Source: an uncultured Gammaproteobacteria bacterium
GTDB taxonomy: Bacteria; Pseudomonadota; Gammaproteobacteria; Coxiellales; Coxiellaceae
Assembly (NCBI GenBank): GCA_903870185.1
Contig: CAIQCE010000209.1
Location: 1 to 10,278, forward strand
Length of the DNA: 10,278 nucleotides
Reading direction: 5' to 3'
In this document: positions 5,691-10,278 of the stretch, piece after piece
Numbering within the stretch: the stretch's first letter is position 1
How the letters are laid out: each line of letters begins with the position of its first letter
Program-made: the position numbers and the translations under genes
Notes under the pieces: generated by a model
What the model was told of the DNA's origin: nothing
Seen by the model: the letters and a program-made list of their open reading frames with translations, nothing else
The model's database searches: none

Positions 5691-6595
5691 TATCGACTCC
5701 AAAAATACAAATATATTCCAGCCGCACAAGCTAAGCTAAGGCCAATAATAGCCGGCCATGGTAAATGCTTAACGCTGATATTAGTTTCAGTCGCTTCAGT
5801 ATCGCGAACGGCCTCCCACATGGCTCTCGCAGAAATCCCCACATGACCGCGACCATAAGCGGATAACATAGCCTTGTGACATAAAATATTCACCAATCTT
5901 GGAACCCCTTGTGATTTACGATACAAAAGCCAACAAGCGAGTGGGCTAAACAAATTAGTGGTTTGACAACCTGCTTTAGAGAGACGATGGTTAATATAAA
6001 TTTTTATTTCCCGTTTTTTTAACACAGGGAGAGTATAAGAAAAGCAAATACGTTGTTTAAGTTGTCTTAAAGCACCTTGATTTAAACGGACATCTAATTC
6101 AGATTGGCCAAAAAGCACCACCTGAAGCAATTTATGTTTTTCCGTTTCAAGATTAGTCAGTAAACGCAAAGTTTCTAAGCTTTCAGTCGGTAAAGCTTGA
6201 GCCTCATCGACCACTAAAGCCACACGTTTTCCAGCAGAATTTAATTCTACAAGGCGAACAACCAAAGCATGCAAGAGTTCACCAGGATCATTGTATGCAT
6301 CCGCATTAATTCCAAGCTCACGCGCTAAAGATTTGCGTAAACTCAAGGGCTCTAATTCAGGATTAGGGATATAGGCTGTCACGAAACTATCGTCTAAAGC
6401 ATCTAATAACATTCGACATAATAAGGTTTTACCGGCACCGACAGGTCCTGTGATTTTAACAAACCCTTCACCGCTTCGAAGACTAAATAGCAATACATTT
6501 AATGCGCCATGATGCCTCGGTAATTTACAAAAAAATTGCGTGTTCGGCGTTAAAGTAAAAGGCAGTTCATTAAGGTTAAAATACTCTAAATACAT
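5687..6595 (-). CDS. mshM: MSHA biogenesis ATPase MshM (ExeA/GspA-like AAA+)
   Basis: AAA+ ATPase related to ExeA/GspA, which in type II secretion helps the secretin assemble across peptidoglycan; a similar role with MshL is the family expectation. The 302-residue protein starts MYLEYFNLNELPF, the usual opening of this family. Walker A is GPVGAGKT at 50-57, Walker B is VALVVDEAQ at 125-133, a sensor-like FGQSEL is at 162-167, LKQR at 179-182 and a sensor-2-type GVPRLVN at 230-236. One membrane helix lies near the C-terminus (about 280-298), ending with only a few residues, so the ATPase domain is cytoplasmic. Unlike ExeA, there is no periplasmic peptidoglycan-binding part; MshN, directly downstream, may supply the periplasmic half. 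The gene starts nine bases after mshL with an AGGG ribosome-binding site. Confidence 0.92.
   Translation of the reverse strand: MYLEYFNLNELPFTLTPNTQFFCKLPRHHGALNVLLFSLRSGEGFVKITGPVGAGKTLLCRMLLDALDDSFVTAYIPNPELEPLSLRKSLARELGINADAYNDPGELLHALVVRLVELNSAGKRVALVVDEAQALPTESLETLRLLTNLETEKHKLLQVVLFGQSELDVRLNQGALRQLKQRICFSYTLPVLKKREIKIYINHRLSKAGCQTTNLFSPLACWLLYRKSQGVPRLVNILCHKAMLSAYGRGHVGISARAMWEAVRDTEATETNISVKHLPWPAIIGLSLACAAGIYLYFWSRY
5697..5700 (-). promoter_or_regulatory. Ribosome-binding site that fixes the TTG start of mshN
   Basis: GGAG on the minus strand lies six bases before TTG 5690, the expected spacing. It falls inside the last codons of mshM and supports the shorter form of MshN, with stop and start overlapping as TTGA. 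Confidence 0.75.
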
Positions 6596-6604
6596 AGGAC
6601 ACCC

Positions 6605-8338
6605 TTAAGGATTAGCCTCTGCTTGGTTACCAAAAACTTCTGGCAAAGAACCAACATGAAAACCACGATTAAGACGATGCACCCGATTGGCTGAATTTTC
6701 AAGTTGTTTTGGCCAAACTTTATTATCCACGACTATTGGTTTTAGTAAAATAATCAATTCGCTCTTTTTAGACATCTGATTAGTATTACGTGCAACCGCT
6801 CCCGCAAACGGTAGCTTACTTAATCCAGGGGCACCATAGACTTGCTCAGTAGTGCTGTGCTGCATTAATCCACCTACCACAATAATTTGCCCACTTTTGG
6901 CTCTAACCACACTGTCCGTTTCCCGAATGGTGCTATAGGCTAAAGGCAAAGTCAGATTACTATTGGGATTAGCCGAGGAGCCACCACTACTCAATTGAAT
7001 GGTAGTGTTCTGATTAGTCACCGTACTAACAGAAGGATGAATATATAGGATGATATCTCCACCACTACTAATTTGCGGGGTTACATCTAAGGTAATGCCT
7101 GAAAAAAATGGAGCTAAGTTCACGCTTTGACTGGTGGTATTGGTATTGCCAGTCGGCGTAACGTTAGAATTATACCCGGTTACAAAGTATTGATCCGCAC
7201 CCACTTTAATGACAGCTTCTTGATTATTCACTGTAGAAATATGAGGGCTGGAGAGCACTTGAACATTACCTTGAGATTGAAGCAAGTTAATCAGCGTGGA
7301 AAAATTTCTGTTATCCATACTCCCCGAGAAGGCAAGGAAACCATTCGTTGTTTCGTCGGGTAAAAAAGCATTTGCTGTACCATTCTGACTGAGTCCCAAG
7401 GCTTTCCAGTCGATACCGGCTTGATACTCGTCATTCAATTGAATTTCTAAAATCTTAGCTTCTATAATGACCTGTCTTTGCAAGTTTTTTTGAATGTGGT
7501 CCAAATACTCAGCCACTTGGTGCAGCTCTTTGGGATAGGCACGAACCATAACTGTACTGGCTTGCGGATTAATCACAATCCAACGTCCTTCCTTATTACC
7601 CACCAAGGTTTCTAAGGTTTCTTTTAACTGTTTCCAAAAATTATAATCCGACTTTGTCGTGACAGTGCTGCCTGAGCCTGTTGAGCGTAATCCTTTAGAA
7701 CCATTATTATTTTGGTTAGGATTTGAAGTATTTGACCCTGTATTACCATTATTTGAGTTGGAGTTAGATTGAGCCAGATCGGTAGAAACCAGTTGAGTTC
7801 GTGAACTACCGCTACGGTTAATATCCAAATAATTGACTGTGAAAATTTGAGTCTTCATTGTACCCGGTAAGATTTCATAACCCGTTCGAGTCCGTTGGTA
7901 ATCGTAACCATAAAGATCTCTTACCGCTTCCAAGGCTTCATCAATGGTGACATTTTTAAGTTTGAGAGTGATGGTTCCCGAGATATTGGGTTGTATCAGC
8001 ATGTTGTAGGGAGTGTCGGCCACCAAGCTCATAAAAAAATCAGAGGCCGGCACAGCATTCGCCGAAACATTAAAACGTCGCCCTGATTTATGCTTGGAAA
8101 CAGGTTGCTCCACTTTGAGAGGGGGCAAAAGCGCATTTCCCATCCTAAAGGCCCGAGCCTTAGCGGCTTTTTCCTGGATATCCAGGACGCGATCCTCACC
8201 AGCTCCTGTTTCTAAAGTATTATAGATATCAGTACCCGCAGTTGGGGTGCGCGGCGGGACAGTCTTGCAGGCACAGAGCAAAAGGGAAAGTCCAATCATT
8301 AAACCGTAATTGAAAACCTGCTTTAAGCCACTATTCAC
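6605..8338 (-). CDS. mshL: MSHA outer-membrane secretin MshL
   Basis: Secretin that forms the outer-membrane pore through which the pilus leaves. It begins with GTG, overlapping the mshK stop as GTGA, with AAGGA ten bases upstream. The N-terminus is a lipoprotein-type signal ending LLLCAC; Cys24 is the likely lipidated residue, although Cys at -2 of the lipobox is unusual. An STN-like domain lies at about 88-158 (SANAVPASDFF...ISGTITLKLKNV), then a secretin N domain at about 163-282 interrupted by a Ser/Asn/Gly-rich insert at 187-230. The secretin core spans about 288-537, including SSPHISTVNNQEAVIKVG at 363-380, SGITLDVTPQIS at 413-424 and the terminal signature SGQIIVVGGLM through GAPGLSKLPFAG. 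At 577 residues it is of normal size. MshM and MshN downstream are probably its assembly partners. Confidence 0.95.
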   Translation of the reverse strand: MNSGLKQVFNYGLMIGLSLLLCACKTVPPRTPTAGTDIYNTLETGAGEDRVLDIQEKAAKARAFRMGNALLPPLKVEQPVSKHKSGRRFNVSANAVPASDFFMSLVADTPYNMLIQPNISGTITLKLKNVTIDEALEAVRDLYGYDYQRTRTGYEILPGTMKTQIFTVNYLDINRSGSSRTQLVSTDLAQSNSNSNNGNTGSNTSNPNQNNNGSKGLRSTGSGSTVTTKSDYNFWKQLKETLETLVGNKEGRWIVINPQASTVMVRAYPKELHQVAEYLDHIQKNLQRQVIIEAKILEIQLNDEYQAGIDWKALGLSQNGTANAFLPDETTNGFLAFSGSMDNRNFSTLINLLQSQGNVQVLSSPHISTVNNQEAVIKVGADQYFVTGYNSNVTPTGNTNTTSQSVNLAPFFSGITLDVTPQISSGGDIILYIHPSVSTVTNQNTTIQLSSGGSSANPNSNLTLPLAYSTIRETDSVVRAKSGQIIVVGGLMQHSTTEQVYGAPGLSKLPFAGAVARNTNQMSKKSELIILLKPIVVDNKVWPKQLENSANRVHRLNRGFHVGSLPEVFGNQAEANP

Positions 8339-8700
8339 TGAACCACAATCCTTTTATTCAATTTTACATTACTCAAATCCGATTGAGAGAAAGACTTAAT
8401 TGACGAAGTCAAAGGGAGCTTAAAGATCCCGTTAGCATTGCGCAAATATACCACATCTGCATTAATTCCTGTAATAAAATAGCCACCGATTGTACTCCCC
8501 ACCCCTAGCCTTTGACCATTAATGATAGCGATAGCTCGTGGCGGGTTAGTGATAATCTCATTGAGCTTTAAATCCTTAGGGATAGGAAGATCGTGCACAT
8601 CTCCGACCCAGCCCGGTGGCTGGGTGGGGTCCAGCAAGGCGGTTTCTGCCATCGCGATGACAGAAAAGAAACCTAAAATCATCCAACTAAACCATTTCAT
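8335..8700 (-). CDS. mshK: MSHA biogenesis periplasmic protein MshK (PilP-like)
   Basis: Small periplasmic protein of 121 residues expected to bridge the inner-membrane MshIJ complex and the secretin MshL, as PilP/GspC-type proteins do. It has a signal peptide, MKWFSWMILGFFSVIAMA, with a likely cut before Glu19. The mature start carries LLDPTQPP, the DPTxPP motif typical of MshK. The C-terminal half (about 45-120) is beta-rich, with INGQRLGVGSTIGGYFI and VVYLRNANGIFKLPL, like the homology-region fold of PilP. The ATG overlaps the mshJ stop as ATGA, with GGGG eight bases upstream, and its own stop overlaps the GTG of mshL. Sequence conservation in this family is low; position and motif carry much of the call. 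Confidence 0.88.
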   Translation of the reverse strand: MKWFSWMILGFFSVIAMAETALLDPTQPPGWVGDVHDLPIPKDLKLNEIITNPPRAIAIINGQRLGVGSTIGGYFITGINADVVYLRNANGIFKLPLTSSIKSFSQSDLSNVKLNKRIVVQ

Positions 8701-9383
8701 CCATATACCCCGACCGTTTTACTCGAATTCAACACAGATTGAGCCTTCTGAATGATTGAAGTGGCTGATTCAACAACCCCTTTATTTGGCCATGGGTCAG
8801 TCGATGAGGGTGTATAAACGGTTACTTGAATGCTGGCCATAGGGTAGCTGTTCACTTTATAATCAAAATGATCAAACAGTAAATACCACTCTGAATTTTC
8901 CAATTTTTGAAAAAAATGCAGGCAGGCAAAATAATTACCATGAAACTGAAGATCGATGTTATTAGTGTTAGGGTGGTCTGTAAAATTATCAAGACTTAGA
9001 CCAGACTCTGCCGCAAGCAATTGAGTCAGGAAGCTCTTCAGTCGATTATGAGGCATCACGGTTTTTTTAAATTGGTTTTTTTCGGCGCGTAATTTTAAAA
9101 GTGTGACTTTCAAAGATTGGAGTTTTATTGCTTCATTTTCAAGAATCTTGGGATCACTTTGTATCTGAGAAAAAATATCGTAACGATTTTTTGTGGCTTC
9201 ATAGCTAAGTTCAGCGATTTTATGAGATTGAAAATAAGTACCACGATTTTCATTTAATAGAAAAATAATCTTGATTCCAAAAATAATAATCAAAACAAGC
9301 GTACAAAGCACAATAGTGAAACGTTCCCGGTCTTTAAGAGCCTTATATTTTGTTTCCAATAATTTAAAGATATTCTTTATCAT
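8697..9383 (-). CDS. mshJ: MSHA biogenesis inner-membrane protein MshJ (PilO-like)
   Basis: Bitopic inner-membrane protein of 228 residues, counterpart of PilO/GspM in the alignment complex. A short basic N-terminus (MIKNIFKLLETKYKALKDRER) precedes a single membrane helix at about 22-43, then a charged coiled-coil region at about 50-115, then a small periplasmic domain at about 115-195 with FHGNYFACLHFFQKLENSEW, which resembles the PilO-type fold. The last 30 residues look unstructured. The ATG overlaps the stop of mshI2 as ATGA, and the ribosome-binding site is weak, which suggests coupled translation. Overall sequence is poorly conserved in this family, and the call rests on architecture plus position between a PilN-like and a PilP-like gene. 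Confidence 0.87.
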   Translation of the reverse strand: MIKNIFKLLETKYKALKDRERFTIVLCTLVLIIIFGIKIIFLLNENRGTYFQSHKIAELSYEATKNRYDIFSQIQSDPKILENEAIKLQSLKVTLLKLRAEKNQFKKTVMPHNRLKSFLTQLLAAESGLSLDNFTDHPNTNNIDLQFHGNYFACLHFFQKLENSEWYLLFDHFDYKVNSYPMASIQVTVYTPSSTDPWPNKGVVESATSIIQKAQSVLNSSKTVGVYG

Positions 9384-9955
9384 GAATTACTCAAAACAAA
9401 ATTAACATAAGGGGAGTTTTGGGCATGGTTCACTTGTAGCACCTTAAAATCAGTTCCAAAAAATATGCTTTGCCTGCTCAAAGAAATAATATAGTTTGGA
9501 ACAAAATTAGCCGTTGTGGCTTGACCGTTTAAAATAATGCCTAGATTAGTCGTTTGAATGGAAATTTCACTAAGCCATACTTGTGCAGTAGTAGCGTTTG
9601 CCAAAGCTAATAAATAAGGAGAGATTTTATATTGCTGACTCATTGCAATATTTTTTTTCAATTCATCAAAATCACTAATCAACTGAGTATAATATTGTTC
9701 TTCATTTTCAATCTGCAAATAAGTTTTTACATTGGACACATTGGTTGTCAAGTCTTGAATATCGTTTTGAAGAGACTGCACATGTGAATTTAACATAGAG
9801 GTTCTAATTTTATGATAACTGATAATAAGGAGTTGAATTACACAGGGTATGAAAATTAAAATCATAGCGATAAATATTAATTCCAAAGCTTTATCAAGAA
9901 CGATGTTATATTGGCTCGATTTTTTAAGCGAATCATAAAAATTAATCTGTTGCAT
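9380..9955 (-). CDS. mshI2: MSHA biogenesis PilN-like protein (MshI2)
   Basis: Bitopic inner-membrane protein of 191 residues. The N-terminal MQQINFYD matches the short cytoplasmic motif by which PilN-type proteins dock onto the PilM-like partner, here MshI. A membrane helix lies at about 23-46, a coiled-coil segment at about 53-100 and a small periplasmic domain at about 110-190, with VWLSEISIQTTNLGIILNG matching the core strands of PilN. The start overlaps the stop of mshI by one base (TAATG), with a GGGGTG element ten bases upstream. In Vibrio and Shewanella this function is split from mshI and is often annotated mshI2, or left unnamed. The gene is notably AT-rich, like mshJ beside it. Confidence 0.85.
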   Translation of the reverse strand: MQQINFYDSLKKSSQYNIVLDKALELIFIAMILIFIPCVIQLLIISYHKIRTSMLNSHVQSLQNDIQDLTTNVSNVKTYLQIENEEQYYTQLISDFDELKKNIAMSQQYKISPYLLALANATTAQVWLSEISIQTTNLGIILNGQATTANFVPNYIISLSRQSIFFGTDFKVLQVNHAQNSPYVNFVLSNS

Positions 9956-10278
9956 TAATTTATCACCCCTCGAAAAGCGCCGCCTAATGAGACTAAGCTC
10001 AAGTTCGATACACGACTTAAAGTATTCTCATCCGCCTGAACTAAATTCGCTATATTTAGCACGCTCGTTTCGGCTTCTATTTTCTCGCTGATTAAATGCG
10101 CTAATTCTGTATCATTAACAGTAATTAAACATTTTTTACTAAGATCAGCCTGATATTGGTTTTCACAAAATACCCAAGATCGTTGCACTTCATTTGCAAT
10201 TTCCTCGCGCTGTTCAGAACTATGAATAATGTCACGACTCAGTAGTAAATTTTTATTGTGTGTAATTAGCAGCTTTGA
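9955..10278 (-). CDS. mshI: MSHA biogenesis protein MshI, C-terminal part (PilM-like, runs off the window)
   Basis: The frame is open from the stop at 9955 to the right edge, giving 107 residues (from SKLLITHNKN) with the start outside the window. A GTG at 10188 could be taken as a start, but the 30 codons before it are open and family-like, so I treat it as internal. The segment SRDIIHSSEQREEIANEVQR followed by an aromatic-rich SWVFCENQY resembles the RSLDYFE-type region in PilM/MshI proteins, and the end LVSLGGAFRG resembles the ALGLALRG close of this actin-like fold. MshI is the cytoplasmic ring component that binds the MshI2 N-terminal motif. Upstream there is probably mshH or the operon promoter, not visible here. 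Confidence 0.82.
   Translation of the reverse strand, partial: SKLLITHNKNLLLSRDIIHSSEQREEIANEVQRSWVFCENQYQADLSKKCLITVNDTELAHLISEKIEAETSVLNIANLVQADENTLSRVSNLSLVSLGGAFRGVIN

Noticed and set aside
4629..5729. ATG at 5729 as the start of mshN
   Set aside because: It would overlap mshM by 43 bases and add residues unlike the family, whereas TTG 5690 has a well-spaced GGAG and gives the usual MSxxNQML start.
9955..10188. A short complete gene starting at GTG 10188
   Set aside because: The frame stays open to the window edge and the 30 upstream codons fit PilM/MshI proteins, so this is the end of a longer gene.
1..10278. CRISPR array, tRNA or rRNA genes, integrase or complete insertion sequence
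   Set aside because: I saw no spaced identical repeats, no tRNA-like cloverleaf or CCA end, and no transposase or integrase motifs in any frame.

Overview
The window holds most of an MSHA-type type IV pilus (mannose-sensitive haemagglutinin) biogenesis locus, all on the minus strand and so read from the right edge leftwards. The protein families (MshI to MshN, MshG, MshE and MshA-like pilins), the overlapping stop/start codons and the AT-rich base composition point to a low-GC gammaproteobacterium. I cannot place it more closely from this sequence alone.

Region by region, in order of transcription: the 3' part of mshI (10278-9955, open at the window edge), mshI2 (PilN-like), mshJ (PilO-like), mshK (PilP-like), mshL (outer-membrane secretin), mshM (ExeA-like ATPase), mshN (TPR protein) and mshG (platform protein). 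These genes overlap by 1 to 4 bases or lie within about 10 bases of each other, so this is almost certainly one operon. After a gap of about 100 bases come two tandem MshA-like pilin genes. Each has its own similar upstream region, and each is followed by a related hairpin/T-tract sequence, near-perfect after the second and degenerate after the first. The assembly ATPase gene mshE lies last, just behind the strong hairpin. The remaining 471 bases hold no intact gene. They contain a decayed third pilin fragment on the plus strand and two REP-like hairpins.

How the parts would work together: MshI, MshI2, MshJ and MshK form the inner-membrane and periplasmic alignment complex. MshL is the outer-membrane channel. 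MshM and MshN are accessory factors linked to the secretin and cell envelope. MshG is the membrane platform turned by the MshE ATPase, which adds the pilin subunits. MshE keeps the 24-5-24 residue layout of the MshEN domain, known in Vibrio to bind cyclic di-GMP, so pilus output may respond to that messenger, although several consensus residues are changed.

The main departures from the classical locus are the position of mshE after the pilins (instead of between mshN and mshG), the absence of mshF, mshB, mshC, mshD, mshO, mshP and mshQ next to mshA, the tandem duplication of the whole pilin unit with its control sequences, and the inverted pilin remnant at the end of the locus. I found no wholly new system.
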